DNA of 64,000 nt. Origin: Paracoxiella cheracis (GTDB taxonomy: Bacteria > Pseudomonadota > Gammaproteobacteria > Coxiellales > Coxiellaceae). Positions 16,525 through 26,353 of the stretch are shown here, piece after piece; positions within the stretch are counted from its first letter, which is position 1, and each line of letters opens with the position of its first letter. Both the position numbers and the translations under genes were made by a program. The stretch is taken from positions 124,001 through 188,000 of the forward strand of contig NZ_CP186485.1 of NCBI RefSeq assembly GCF_049348705.1, in the 5' to 3' direction. Under the pieces are notes generated by a model that had not been told where the DNA came from, ran no database searches, and worked only from the letters and a program-made list of their open reading frames with translations.

Positions 16525-17448
16525 TTACGCGCGGTCCCAAGGAAAGGTGATCACATCGGCAATATTTTTTGTGTTGGCCAAGATCATTAATAATCGATCT
16601 AAGCCTAGCGCAACCCCTGCGCAATCTGGCAGGCCGTGTTCTAGTGCCTTTATAAATCGTTGGTCTATCGCAGGAACAGTGCGGTTGATTTTTTTTCGGC
16701 GGTCTTGTTCGTGCTGAAAGCGTTGTAATTGTTCTTTAGCATTCGTTAACTCATGAAATCCATTCGCTATTTCTGTGCCTTGTATATAAACTTCGAAGCG
16801 CTCTGCTTTGCCAGCATTTATTTTTGCAAGCGCTGCTTGTGATGCAGGAAAGTCATAAATAAATGTGGGTCTGTTAACCCCGAGCTTCGGTTCAATGAAA
16901 TGATTTAGCAATAATTGCAGTAATGTGTCTTTATCATTGATAGGGTTTGACAGTGCTAAGTTGTGATCGGCGGCACATTGTTGTAGTGAGTGTAAATCAC
17001 AGGTATGTGGATCGATGCCAAACTCATCTAAAAATAATTGTTGATAGGAAATTCGTTCTGCGTGTGGTGCGTTTAACACGGTTTGTAATAATTCATCCAT
17101 TTCATCCATTAAATTGTGATGATCAAACCTGAGGCGATACCACTCTAACATCGTAAACTCAGGATTATGTTGGTGCCCGCTTTCATTGTTGCGAAAGGCT
17201 TTGCAAATTTGAAAAATCGATCCACTGCCGGCGGCCAATAAACGCTTCATCGCATATTCGGGCGACGTTTGTAAGTAATAGGATTCAGCTTTAAAGCTGT
17301 CAATATGAAGATCGGTGACTGTGTGTTGGCACAACAACGGCGTGTCGACTTCTAAAACATCGCGTTCGACAAAGAATTGACGAATCCGTGAGAGTAAATC
17401 TGCACGTAGTCGTAAGTTAGACAGCGGCGCGGTTGGTTTCCAAGTCAT
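16525..17448 (-). CDS. epmA: EF-P lysine ligase EpmA (GenX/PoxA)
   Basis: A 307-residue class II aminoacyl-tRNA-synthetase paralogue without an anticodon-binding domain. It attaches beta-lysine to a lysine of EF-P. Motif 2 region FQICKAFRNNESGHQHNPEFTMLEWYR and motif 3 GVALGLDRLLMILA are visible (shown here as FRNNESGHQHNPEFTMLEW and ALGLDRLLM). It overlaps efp by four bases (ATGA), so enzyme and substrate are translationally coupled. The partner aminomutase EpmB is not in the window. Confidence 0.95.
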   Translation of the reverse strand: MTWKPTAPLSNLRLRADLLSRIRQFFVERDVLEVDTPLLCQHTVTDLHIDSFKAESYYLQTSPEYAMKRLLAAGSGSIFQICKAFRNNESGHQHNPEFTMLEWYRLRFDHHNLMDEMDELLQTVLNAPHAERISYQQLFLDEFGIDPHTCDLHSLQQCAADHNLALSNPINDKDTLLQLLLNHFIEPKLGVNRPTFIYDFPASQAALAKINAGKAERFEVYIQGTEIANGFHELTNAKEQLQRFQHEQDRRKKINRTVPAIDQRFIKALEHGLPDCAGVALGLDRLLMILANTKNIADVITFPWDRA

Positions 17449-18014
17449 TCTTTAACACGAGAGACGTATTCACTGGTGCGCGTGTCAACTTTAATTAATT
17501 CGCCTTCATTAAGGAATAAAGGTACACGTACTTTGGCGCCAGTTTCTAATTCGGCCGATTTTGTTCCACCGGTGGCGGTGTCGCCTCGGATGCCAGGATC
17601 GGTTTCAACGATTCTTAATGTCACAAAAGTGGGTGGTGCAACGGCTAAGGGTGCGCCGTTGTACATCGTAACGGTGCACGTGTCTTGTTCTTTGAGCCAT
17701 TTTTTAGCATCACTGACGGCTGCTTCACCGGCTGCATATTGTTCATAGGTGTCGGGTGACATGAAGTGCCAAAATTGACCATCGTTGTATAAATATTGCA
17801 TTTCAACTTCGATGACATCGGCAGCAGGGAGGCTTTCACCTGATTTGAATGTGCGTTCTAGCACGCGGCCGGTTTTGAGGTTGCGAAGTTTGACTCGGTT
17901 AAAGGCTTGGCCTTTCCCGGGTTTAACGAATTCATTTTCAATGATGTTACAAGGATCGCCATCGAGCATGACTTTAAGTCCGCCTCGAAATTCACTGGTG
18001 TTGTAAGTTGCCAT
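17445..18014 (-). CDS. efp: Elongation factor P
   Basis: A 189-residue EF-P with three OB-like domains, which relieves ribosome stalling at polyproline stretches. The modification loop reads FVKPGKGQAF; the lysine in PGKGQ (about residue 34) is the EpmA target. The C-terminal domain contains the signature DPGIRGDTATGGTKSAELETG (partly shown: DPGIRGDTATGG). Strong ribosome-binding site GGGGAG before the ATG. Polyproline targets in this window include the effector-like 616-residue protein at 26851 with PPPSP. Confidence 0.96.
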   Translation of the reverse strand: MATYNTSEFRGGLKVMLDGDPCNIIENEFVKPGKGQAFNRVKLRNLKTGRVLERTFKSGESLPAADVIEVEMQYLYNDGQFWHFMSPDTYEQYAAGEAAVSDAKKWLKEQDTCTVTMYNGAPLAVAPPTFVTLRIVETDPGIRGDTATGGTKSAELETGAKVRVPLFLNEGELIKVDTRTSEYVSRVKE

Positions 18015-18331
18015 AGTCTCCCCTTTTCATTTAGCGAAGCTATCATAGCAAACTCGCACCTGCATTCAAATTGCTGGGCGTTAAAAGTGTATCCCTTATG
18101 ATGAATTTCAATTGTTTGTCAATACGAGAAGGGATTTGTGTTTTCGGGAGGCGCTATCCTTAGCTGCTAAGTACCATCCATGGTACTTGAGGTCCGACAA
18201 ACAAACACCCGTTCCGTCTCAGCCAGCAATTGAAAGTCCTTAGAAACGAACAGCGCTTTCATCTCATATCGTTGGAATTCATTTAACACCCAGCAATTTG
18301 AATAGCGCTGTTTTCAGGCTATGATAAGTCG
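18015..18331. other. Divergent intergenic region with repeat
   Basis: Between efp (leftward) and priA (rightward). Most of it is a TTTCAATTG-family palindromic element; the remainder must hold the efp promoter, near 18020-18080, and that of priA. No gene seen. Confidence 0.6.
18082..18235. repeat. TTTCAATTG-family palindromic element (copy 3)
   Basis: The core runs from TTTCAATTG (18107) to GCAATTGAAA (18226-18235). It includes GAGAAGGGATTTGTGTTTTC as in copy 2 and an inner hairpin AAGTACCAT/ATGGTACTT. The left flank AAAAGTGTATCCCTT is the inverse complement of the right flank of copy 2, so the mobile unit is longer than the hairpin core. Confidence 0.8.
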
Positions 18332-20329
18332 ATGGACAAAAAAAATATGATCTTACGAATTGCAGTTGCAACACCGTTATGGCAACTCTTTGATTATTTG
18401 CCGATTGATGGCGTAACGAAAAACCAACTACAACCGGGAATTCGTATCAAAATCCCATTTGGTCGCCGTGAAACGGTTGGTGTATTGTTAGAAATAGCGG
18501 ATCAGTCGGAACTGCCATCGGACAGACTCAAACCCATCATAGCCATATTGGATGACGAACCACTCATACCGACAGACTTATTAAAACTCTATCGATGGGC
18601 GAGCGACTACTATCACTACCCTATTGGTGAAGTGGTGGTGGGTGCGCTCCCAAAATCCTTGCGACAAGGAAAATCAGCAATACGAACTGAAAGCATCGAT
18701 GAGCGGCATCAATCCCAAAAATCACACATTCAATTAAATGAGTATCAACGCGATGCTGTTGATGCGATTACAAAGCAAAAAGGGTTTCAAACATTTTTAT
18801 TAGCGGGCGTTACAGGTAGCGGGAAAACGGAAGTTTATTTACATTGCATTGATAAAGTGTTGAGTGAAAATAAACAAGCACTCGTGTTAGTGCCTGAAAT
18901 TGCACTTACACCACAAACGGTCGAACGATTTCAGAAACGTTTTAATGTGTCTGTTGAATTAATTCATTCCAACTTAACAGATAAGGCCCGAATGCAAACG
19001 TGGTTAAAGGCGCGTTATGGAACGGCGGCTATCATCATCGGAACGCGCTCTGCTATTTTCACACCGTTATTAAACCCAGGCATGATAATTTTGGATGAGG
19101 AACATGATCAATCGTTTAAGCAACAATCGGGGTTTCGTTACTCTGCACGAGATTTAGCGGTCATGCGTGGACAAATTGAAAAAATCCCGGTTATTTTAGG
19201 GTCTGCGACTCCATCACTAGAAAGCCTTTACAACGCACAACGCAATCGCTATCACTTGCTGCGCTTGCCCAATCGTGCAGGCGATGCACTCTCTCCCGAT
19301 ATTAAAATTATAGATCTGCGCAATCGTACATTAGAGTCAGGATTAAGTGAAACGTTATTAAAAGCGATGGATATGCATTTAAGTCAGCACGGACAAGTGA
19401 TGTTATTTTTAAATCGTCGGGGGTATGCCCCAACAATCCTGTGTCATAGCTGTGGCTGGATCATGTTGTGTCATCGTTGTGACGCGCGATTAACGTTGCA
19501 CTATAACCCAGAGAGACTTTATTGCCATCACTGTGGCACGAGTAAGGCCCCGCCACGAATTTGTCCTGAATGTCATCAAAGCGAACTGATTAGTTTGGGA
19601 TCGGGGACGGAACGATTGGAGGAGATATTAAAAAAACGTTTTCCTCAGCATGATATTGTTCGCATTGATCGAGATAGTACACGAAAAAAAGGCAGCATGA
19701 AGGATAAACTAAAAAAAATTCACGATTCACAGGCTGATATTTTAATTGGCACACAGATGTTAGCAAAGGGACATCATTTTTCGAATTTGACATTGGTGGC
19801 GATCGTGGATGCTGATAGCGGATTTTTTAGCGCAGATTTTCGATCACTAGAACGTATGGCTCAACTATTGGTTCAAGTTTCGGGTCGTGCGGGGCGTGAA
19901 AAAAGCGGTGAAGTTTTCATTCAAACGCATCATCCCAGCAATCCTTTTTTGCAAATATTATTACAAAAAGGTTATACGGAATTTGCAAATGTACTATTAA
20001 ATGAGCGTGAACACGCCGGCATGCCGCCATTTGCACATATGGCATTATTGCGAGCAGAAGCAATTCAATCATCACTACCCATGCAATTTCTGCAAGATGT
20101 GAAAAAGATTTTGACAAAACAAAAAAATAATCCAGTTGAAATCTATGGTCCTGTGCCGGCAACTATGGAGCGCAAAGCCGGAAAATATCGTGTGCAATTA
20201 TTACTGCAATCATCGCAACGCTCGATCTTACACAGCGCCATTAAACCTTTAATGTCTGAGTTATCGAATTTACCTTCGTCACGACGTGTGCGATGGTCGT
20301 TGGACGTTGATCCACAGGAAATTATTTGA
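18332..20329 (+). CDS. priA: Primosomal replication restart helicase PriA
   Basis: A 665-residue 3'-5' DNA helicase that reloads the replisome at stalled forks. The N-terminal 3' DNA-binding domain (to about residue 110) contains FDYLPIDG and GIRIKIPFGRR. Walker A GVTGSGKTEVY is about 165, DEEH box about 260. Zinc-binding cysteine pairs are in CHSCG, CHRCDA, CHHCG and CPEC (about 370-415). The helicase C-terminal motifs GTQMLAKGHHF and QVSGRAGRE follow. Shorter than the E. coli enzyme (732) but all domains are present. The 3' end overlaps the convergent pdxB gene by eight bases. Confidence 0.96.
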   Translation: MDKKNMILRIAVATPLWQLFDYLPIDGVTKNQLQPGIRIKIPFGRRETVGVLLEIADQSELPSDRLKPIIAILDDEPLIPTDLLKLYRWASDYYHYPIGEVVVGALPKSLRQGKSAIRTESIDERHQSQKSHIQLNEYQRDAVDAITKQKGFQTFLLAGVTGSGKTEVYLHCIDKVLSENKQALVLVPEIALTPQTVERFQKRFNVSVELIHSNLTDKARMQTWLKARYGTAAIIIGTRSAIFTPLLNPGMIILDEEHDQSFKQQSGFRYSARDLAVMRGQIEKIPVILGSATPSLESLYNAQRNRYHLLRLPNRAGDALSPDIKIIDLRNRTLESGLSETLLKAMDMHLSQHGQVMLFLNRRGYAPTILCHSCGWIMLCHRCDARLTLHYNPERLYCHHCGTSKAPPRICPECHQSELISLGSGTERLEEILKKRFPQHDIVRIDRDSTRKKGSMKDKLKKIHDSQADILIGTQMLAKGHHFSNLTLVAIVDADSGFFSADFRSLERMAQLLVQVSGRAGREKSGEVFIQTHHPSNPFLQILLQKGYTEFANVLLNEREHAGMPPFAHMALLRAEAIQSSLPMQFLQDVKKILTKQKNNPVEIYGPVPATMERKAGKYRVQLLLQSSQRSILHSAIKPLMSELSNLPSSRRVRWSLDVDPQEII

Positions 20330-21428
20330 TTCCCAACTTTTTCAGAATGGATTGAGTTGATGGTGACAATTCTTGTGTAAGCGTGTGGGTTGAGAATTCA
20401 TTTCTTAACGGATAATCACGCCTTAACTTTTCATAGCGTTGTCCCACATCATTTGAATGATTTAATAATTCTGTTTTCATTTTCACTGTTTCGTGATGTG
20501 GATTGAAAGCAGCTAATACGACTTGTTGCCAACTATCATATTGTTGAAGCGGTAGGTTTATATCATGAATAAAATTTTCAGGCGATTTATCTTGATGGGG
20601 ATCGTTCAAGTTAAAATGTTCAATAAATTTTTGGTATACCGCATAGGTGGCTTTATATTTAGCTTGAAGGCTATAGCCAGCAATATGGGGAGTGGCGATC
20701 TCTGCTTTTTTCAGCATATCGAGATGAATATCGGGTTCATTTTCCCAAACATCTAAACAGGCCACAATATGCTCGGCGGCAGCTAAGGCTTGATTGTTAA
20801 CAACGGCGCCGCGACCAGCATTTAATAAAACGCACCCGGGCTTTAATTTTTCTAAAAACGATTCATCGATTAAATGATAGGTGGGAAACTCTCCTTTCAT
20901 GGTTAGGGGGGTGTGAATACAAATTAAATCTACATCATAGAAATGCGATAATGGCGCAGAATGAAAGGTTGGTTCGTGCTGTGCACGAGGCGGGTCATTA
21001 CATAATACGTCGAGACCCAGTCGTGTTAATTTTTGTTGTACTTCAGCGCCAATATGCCCCACACCCACGATGCCGGCTCGACAGTTTTCAGGTAATATTT
21101 GTTGGCTATTTAAATAGGCAACGCAGCCGATAACATATTCTGCAACAGCGATTGCATTGACACCGGGTGCATAGCAATAAAATATCCCTGAGCGTCTTAG
21201 CCACTCTATATCAAGGTGATCGTACCCCGCGGTGGCGCTTCCAACAAACTTGACGGCAGTGTTATGCAACAGCTCGGCATCGGCACGGGTTACTGTGCGA
21301 GTCAGCAAGACATCGGCATCGATAAGGTCATCGTGATGGATTGAAGAGCCTGGCTTTTGGATGATGTCGCCAAAACTGCCAAATAATTTTTTCACCAGCG
21401 GGATTTTTTCATCGGCTACGATTTTCAA
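20322..21428 (-). CDS. pdxB: Erythronate-4-phosphate dehydrogenase
   Basis: A 368-residue D-2-hydroxyacid dehydrogenase in the DXP-dependent branch of pyridoxal phosphate synthesis. It shows an N-terminal catalytic part (VKFVGSATAGYDHLD), an NAD-binding domain with GIVGVGHIGAEV (about residues 121-132), CIHTPLT, LNAGRGAVVNN, a catalytic Glu/His region CLDVWENEPDI and ATPHIAGYS, and the PdxB-specific C-terminal dimerization domain. The start is TTG, which places KIVADEKIP at the N-terminus as in the family. Convergent with priA. Confidence 0.94.
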   Translation of the reverse strand: MKIVADEKIPLVKKLFGSFGDIIQKPGSSIHHDDLIDADVLLTRTVTRADAELLHNTAVKFVGSATAGYDHLDIEWLRRSGIFYCYAPGVNAIAVAEYVIGCVAYLNSQQILPENCRAGIVGVGHIGAEVQQKLTRLGLDVLCNDPPRAQHEPTFHSAPLSHFYDVDLICIHTPLTMKGEFPTYHLIDESFLEKLKPGCVLLNAGRGAVVNNQALAAAEHIVACLDVWENEPDIHLDMLKKAEIATPHIAGYSLQAKYKATYAVYQKFIEHFNLNDPHQDKSPENFIHDINLPLQQYDSWQQVVLAAFNPHHETVKMKTELLNHSNDVGQRYEKLRRDYPLRNEFSTHTLTQELSPSTQSILKKLGIK

Positions 21429-21672
21429 TGGTTGAACCCCAAAACGAGTTAATTTTAGGCAATCTTACCACGATACAATTCGGAGTGAATCGAATCAGCA
21501 GGAAATATTTGGACAACTGAGTTATGAGCTGCGAAAATGCAAGACGCTAGAGTAAGGACAGCGAAATTCTAGTAGAAATTTCAGTGAATTATGACATTGG
21601 TTTGTATCTTTTCCGTCGAGTGATTGTGCAAGATACGATACAATGGGATGTTTTGAGGGTATTGGTTGAATG

Positions 21673-23226
21673 ATGAGACGAGCTGTTCAAGTCTACTGTG
21701 TTGCTGTAGGGATGTGCTTCTTGTCCACAGCGATAGGCCGCGAGTTGCCACAACCCGGCGCAGTTTCTATCGGCGATAGTCCTTATGTTGTCGCTGATCA
21801 CAGGCAATATTTTGAGGAGCAGGAACACGCCTCGATGCAAACGTTTTTGCCGAAACCGATCACTACCCCGAGAATACCGAAGCATCTAAGTTTGAGAGAG
21901 GCCATATTGTTGGCCTTACGCAACAATCCGGATGTCGAGAGCGCTGAATTGCAGCGTGTCGTTGATAAATTTGCCTTAGTGGTTGCCCATCACGCCTTTG
22001 AGCCTCAATTTGATCTTAGCGGTACTGTCGCATATCAGCGGGGTTCTAGGCCTGATTACAGCATTGGTCCGAATGTAACATTAAACACACCCCTGGGTAC
22101 AACGGTGACGGCGAGTTATGGAAATGCGTTTAATGGATCGACGGGAACAGCCACAGTACAGATCAAGCAGCATTTACTGAAAGGTGCAGGTTGGGCCTAT
22201 AACACGGCGACCTTAGGTGAAGCGGTAGTTAGCGAAAAGGTGGCTCAGCTAAGTTTTAAAAATAGTGTCATTACAGCAGTCGTGAATGTTATTAATGCAT
22301 ATCGCGCATTGGTTCAAGATTATAATAGTTTTGCCATTCAAAAACGAACTGTGTTGCGCGCCCAACAAACGGTGCATCAATCTGAATTGCAAGTCAAAGC
22401 GGGAAAAATAGCGCCGAGTGATTTATTGCAGCAAAAGGCAAATTTAGCAACGACGCGTTTGTCGATGATGCAAGAGAAAGCGAGTTTACAAAACGATTAT
22501 CAGCAATTTCTTCAGGCGTTGGGGCTTGTATCAACAGCGAAAGTCATTATTGATAAAACCCTTGAATTTACCGAATTTAAATTGCCGAGTTTAAAAAAAT
22601 GCATTCAGCTCGCCTTAGAAAATAATATTAATTACCAAACTGCGCTTATACAAATAAGAGCAGATAAGCTCAATTTAATCTCAGCGAAAAATCAATCGCG
22701 ATGGACCCTCGATGTTACGGCGAGTACGAATGTTGGGCAAAGTGCTGGCGGTACCAATTTGCCACCGTCGGGCTCAACGCAAGGGCAACCGGGACAAGTG
22801 ACGGCATCGGGTACAGGCCCATCACTCGGTTTTACTTTGGATATCCCGATCGATGACGTCAATGCACAACAACAGGTACTGAATGCGCGAGTTCAATTAG
22901 AGCAGGCAAAAGTACAATTACAACAAACAAAAGAACAACTCGTGAGTAATGTCACCAACCAAGTCAATCAGCTCAAAAATCAATATGAACAAATTAAAGT
23001 AGCTATTCAAGCGGTTGAATTACAGGCTCAGAGCTTAAGGGATGCGCAAATTAAATTAAGATATGGAAAATCGACAGTTTTTGAGGTTAATCAACTGCAG
23101 GATCAATTGCTGCAACAACAAACGAGTTTGATCAGTGATAAAATTCAATTTTTGAATTCGATTACAACATTGAATCAAACATTAGGGATCACATTGGAAA
23201 AATGGGGAATTACCCTGAGGTACTAA
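21673..23226 (+). CDS. TolC-like outer-membrane efflux protein
   Basis: A 517-residue outer-membrane factor with an N-terminal signal peptide (about residues 1-23) and two internally repeated OEP halves with long helices rich in Gln, Leu and Ala. The second half contains a low-complexity Gly/Ser/Pro/Gln insert (about residues 355-380) before the IPIDD strand. It should form the trimeric channel for the MacA/MacB-type genes that follow directly; the next gene starts immediately after the stop. An in-frame ATG at 21670 is equally possible. Substrate unknown. Confidence 0.88.
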   Translation: MRRAVQVYCVAVGMCFLSTAIGRELPQPGAVSIGDSPYVVADHRQYFEEQEHASMQTFLPKPITTPRIPKHLSLREAILLALRNNPDVESAELQRVVDKFALVVAHHAFEPQFDLSGTVAYQRGSRPDYSIGPNVTLNTPLGTTVTASYGNAFNGSTGTATVQIKQHLLKGAGWAYNTATLGEAVVSEKVAQLSFKNSVITAVVNVINAYRALVQDYNSFAIQKRTVLRAQQTVHQSELQVKAGKIAPSDLLQQKANLATTRLSMMQEKASLQNDYQQFLQALGLVSTAKVIIDKTLEFTEFKLPSLKKCIQLALENNINYQTALIQIRADKLNLISAKNQSRWTLDVTASTNVGQSAGGTNLPPSGSTQGQPGQVTASGTGPSLGFTLDIPIDDVNAQQQVLNARVQLEQAKVQLQQTKEQLVSNVTNQVNQLKNQYEQIKVAIQAVELQAQSLRDAQIKLRYGKSTVFEVNQLQDQLLQQQTSLISDKIQFLNSITTLNQTLGITLEKWGITLRY

Positions 23227-24432
23227 ATGATGAATATGCAATACCTTTACAAATTTGGAGCGGTTATATTGTTGTCGGTTGCGCTGATCATGGGTGGATG
23301 TCAAGACAAAAAAAAGACATCAAAGAAAAAAAAGTTGGTCACCGTAACGGCGGTAAAGAAATCGACCGTCACAAAACTATATTATAAAGGGACGCTTCAA
23401 GCATTGAAGAACATTCCTGTATTGAGTCCTGTTGATGGAACGGTGACGGAGCTGCATTTTAAATATGGTGATGTCATTCGAGACGGTCAAAGATTAGTTA
23501 TTATTAATTCATCAAAGTTAGCCAGTGACTATCGCCAAGCCGTAAGTAAATATTTGCAGGCAAAAGATTCGTTTGAAACGACGGGTCGCTCATTTCAAGG
23601 TACTGAGGCATTGCATAAAGCCGGTGTGATTTCAACAGATGAATATCTATCAGGTAAAAGTCAGTACGAAACGAATACGCTGAACTTCTACCAGGCCAGG
23701 TTTGACCTAGAAAAAGTACTGAAAAAAGCGGGCATTTCATCGGAACAAATTGAAAAGCTGTCGATTACTGATACAAAAGCAGTCGCGAAAATATTACAGA
23801 AAAGATTTTCACATATCGTGGTAACGGCAAGTGGATCGGGGGTTGCTCTATTTCCTACTAAAGACGAATCAAGCGGTGATGGTGGTCGTGATGATGGTAA
23901 AAGTGGTGGAAAACTCGCTTTAGGCGCTGAGGTTAAAGAAGGGCAATTAATTTTATCGATTGGTGATTTATCCGGCTTTTCTGCAACGTTGCAGGTAAGT
24001 GAGATTAATATTAATAAGATGAAAGAGGGTCTCAAGGCGGTTATTACGGGATATGCTTTTCCAGGGATAACCTTACACGGGACAGTCACGTCGGTTGCTA
24101 AACAAGGGAATCCTCAGGATAGCGGCGGTGCTCTCAGCATGTTTAATATTGTGGTTCAAATACCAAATGTTACCGTAGCACAGCGCAAGGTGATTCATGT
24201 TGGAATGACGGCCAATTTTGAAATTGATATTGTAAATCCGCCGCACATATTGCTGCCAATTAATGCTGTTCTTAATACAGAAGGTAAGTCCTATGTCACC
24301 ATCATTGATCCTAAAACAGGCCGACAAAAAGAGGTGAGAGTTGTGACAGGGAATACGACAATAAGTGATGTCGAAATCATTCAAGGCGTAAAACCAGGCG
24401 ATAAAATTGTTATTCATGAAGGTGAGTCGTGA
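23227..24432 (+). CDS. MacA/HlyD-type periplasmic adaptor lipoprotein
   Basis: A 401-residue membrane-fusion protein. The N-terminus is a lipoprotein signal with lipobox MGGC (Cys about residue 25), followed by a run of lysines. Then come a biotinyl-lipoyl hairpin (SPVDGTVTELHFKYGDVIRDGQ), a helical hairpin, and beta-barrel and membrane-proximal domains ending in the VVTGNTTISDVEIIQGVKPGD motif typical of the family. A Gly/Asp/Ser-rich loop (about residues 215-235) is unusual. Middle gene of an outer membrane-adaptor-ATPase-permease operon. Confidence 0.88.
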   Translation: MMNMQYLYKFGAVILLSVALIMGGCQDKKKTSKKKKLVTVTAVKKSTVTKLYYKGTLQALKNIPVLSPVDGTVTELHFKYGDVIRDGQRLVIINSSKLASDYRQAVSKYLQAKDSFETTGRSFQGTEALHKAGVISTDEYLSGKSQYETNTLNFYQARFDLEKVLKKAGISSEQIEKLSITDTKAVAKILQKRFSHIVVTASGSGVALFPTKDESSGDGGRDDGKSGGKLALGAEVKEGQLILSIGDLSGFSATLQVSEININKMKEGLKAVITGYAFPGITLHGTVTSVAKQGNPQDSGGALSMFNIVVQIPNVTVAQRKVIHVGMTANFEIDIVNPPHILLPINAVLNTEGKSYVTIIDPKTGRQKEVRVVTGNTTISDVEIIQGVKPGDKIVIHEGES

Positions 24433-25094
24433 TAGAGCTGCGCAATGTAACCAAAGTTTATAAAATGGGGTCTAATACCTTTGAGGCACTCAAGGGGGTT
24501 AGTATCCATATTAAATCTGAAGAGCTCGTTGCGATTATTGGTGCTTCTGGCTCAGGCAAGACGACGACGATGAACATCGTTGGTTTATTAGATAAACCAA
24601 CGACTGGCGAATACTATTTAAATAAGCAAGAGACCTCAAGTTTAATGCCAAATCAGCAAGCCTATTTGCGTAATCGCAGCATTGGGTTTATTTTTCAATC
24701 CTTTTTTCTATTACCTCGGCTAACCGCATTGCAGAATGTTGGGTTGCCGCTCTCTTATCGGGGTGAGGATAGCAGAATCATTAACGAAAAATCTTTAATG
24801 ATGTTAGAGAAAGTGGGTATGGGTGGTTATTCGCATCATAGACCGAGTGAACTATCGGGAGGGCAGCAACAGCGCGTCGCAATTGCGCGTGCGCTGGTTG
24901 GAAGTCCTCATATTATTTTAGCCGATGAGCCAACGGGCTCTTTGGACTCTAAAACGGGACAAGATGTTCTGGATTTATTGATTGAATTAAATCGCACCGA
25001 AGGCACAACGGTTGTGATTATTACACATGATGCAAAGGTCGCTGAACAAGCACAACGAGTTATTAAACTGAGTGATGGTTTAATTATTGAGTAG
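24429..25094 (+). CDS. MacB-type ABC transporter ATP-binding protein
   Basis: A 221-residue ATPase of the LolD/MacB class. Walker A GASGSGKTT (about residues 38-46), Q-loop FIFQSFFLLPRL, signature LSGGQQQRVAIARAL, Walker B ILADEPTGSLD and the switch His in ITHDAKVA are all present. The GTG start overlaps the adaptor stop (GTGA), indicating translational coupling. ATPase and permease are separate here, while E. coli MacB is a fusion. Confidence 0.93.
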   Translation: MIELRNVTKVYKMGSNTFEALKGVSIHIKSEELVAIIGASGSGKTTTMNIVGLLDKPTTGEYYLNKQETSSLMPNQQAYLRNRSIGFIFQSFFLLPRLTALQNVGLPLSYRGEDSRIINEKSLMMLEKVGMGGYSHHRPSELSGGQQQRVAIARALVGSPHIILADEPTGSLDSKTGQDVLDLLIELNRTEGTTVVIITHDAKVAEQAQRVIKLSDGLIIE

Positions 25095-25101
25095 ATGATT
25101 G

Positions 25102-26304
25102 ATGAATATTCTCGCTCACATAAAAGAAGCATTAGCCAATTTGGTTACCTCCAAATTGCGCTCATTTCTGGCGATATTGGGTATATTAGTGGGTACCGCT
25201 TCCGTCGTTGCTTTAATCACCTCGAGTCAATTAGCAACAGCACATGCACTCGCACAGTTCAAATCATTAGGAACAAATTTATTAGCGATGGATGTTCAAC
25301 AGAGTGATGATAATAATTCTTCTAGCTCGGAATCACAGCAACAACAATTAACGCTTGCGGATGTATCCAAAATACAAGCTGCGTCTAATCAAATAGTTCG
25401 AGTTGCTCCCTATATTAGTCTATACCAAACGATCGTGATCGAGGGCCAACAATTAAATGGTCAAGTGATCGGTGCTACAGCCGGTTTGGCAAGCATTGTT
25501 GAGATTAATATGGCACGGGGTCGCTTTGTATCTAGCTTGGATCAGAGCAGTTTTTATTGTGTCATCGGTACTCGTTTAGCCGATATATTCGCACAAAAAG
25601 GGATCAAAAATCCGATTGGCCATCAGGTTCAAATTGGAGACCGAGTGTTTACTGTCATCGGAGTAGCTGCACATTGGCAGCCCAATTGGTTTTTGTATGC
25701 TAATATCGATAAGGGTATTATTATTCCACTGAGTACATCGTATTTGTTAAGCAAGTATGCAAATATTAATAATGTTTTATTTCGGTTAGTGCCTCAGCCA
25801 GATTTAAATAAAGTTCAAGCAGAACTTACTGCGACGATGGCGACATTGCTGCCGAATGAAACTGTCACTTTTAGAAATCCTCAACAAATTATCGGCATTA
25901 TGCAAAAACAGCAATCTACGTTTACGTGGTTGTTGGGTTCTATCGGCGGTATTTCTCTATTAGTTGGTGGCATTGGTGTGATGAATATTATGTTGGTCTC
26001 CGTGGTGGAGCGCCGACGTGAAATTGGTATCCGCATGGCCATAGGTGCGCGACGATCAGACATTCGTCGGATGTTTTTAATGGAGTCGGTTATTTTAACT
26101 GTATTGGGCGGCCTTATTGGTATCATCGTTGGCTTAGTGATCTCATTAATTTTAGCGCTTGTAACAGGTTGGGAATTTTTCGTGCTACCCTTGCCGCCCA
26201 TTTTAGGTTTTGTTGTTTCTGTATTAGTTGGAATCATTTCCGGATTTTATCCGGCTCACCGCGCTTCTAAACTCGATCCGATCGAGACATTGCGATCGGA
26301 TTGA
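25102..26304 (+). CDS. MacB-type ABC transporter permease
   Basis: A 400-residue FtsX-like permease with one N-terminal membrane segment (LRSFLAILGILVGTASVVALI), a periplasmic MacB core domain (about residues 40-270) and three C-terminal helices. The conserved segment GVMNIMLVSVVERRREIGIRMAIGAR is visible in part as VERRREIGIRMAIGARR. The ATG at 25102 lies seven bases after the ATPase stop. With the TolC-like and MacA-like genes it forms a complete tripartite exporter, probably of macrolide/toxin/lipid type. Confidence 0.92.
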   Translation: MNILAHIKEALANLVTSKLRSFLAILGILVGTASVVALITSSQLATAHALAQFKSLGTNLLAMDVQQSDDNNSSSSESQQQQLTLADVSKIQAASNQIVRVAPYISLYQTIVIEGQQLNGQVIGATAGLASIVEINMARGRFVSSLDQSSFYCVIGTRLADIFAQKGIKNPIGHQVQIGDRVFTVIGVAAHWQPNWFLYANIDKGIIIPLSTSYLLSKYANINNVLFRLVPQPDLNKVQAELTATMATLLPNETVTFRNPQQIIGIMQKQQSTFTWLLGSIGGISLLVGGIGVMNIMLVSVVERRREIGIRMAIGARRSDIRRMFLMESVILTVLGGLIGIIVGLVISLILALVTGWEFFVLPLPPILGFVVSVLVGIISGFYPAHRASKLDPIETLRSD

Positions 26305-26318
26305 GATTGATGTAAATC

Positions 26319-26349
26319 ACAAGGGCTCCGTGTATATCGAAGCCCTTGT
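26319..26349. terminator. Bidirectional hairpin between export operon and AT-rich island
   Basis: ACAAGGGCT (26319-26327) pairs perfectly with AGCCCTTGT (26341-26349) around a 13-base loop, placed right after the permease stop and just beyond the stop of the convergent small gene. There is no clear T-run, so it may be a weak or factor-dependent terminator. Confidence 0.45.
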
Positions 26350-26353
26350 CTAT

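Noticed and set aside
18332..18346. Alternative downstream start for priA at the next ATG (18347)
   Set aside because: Possible, but neither start has a strong ribosome-binding site, so the longer form was kept; the functional call is not affected.
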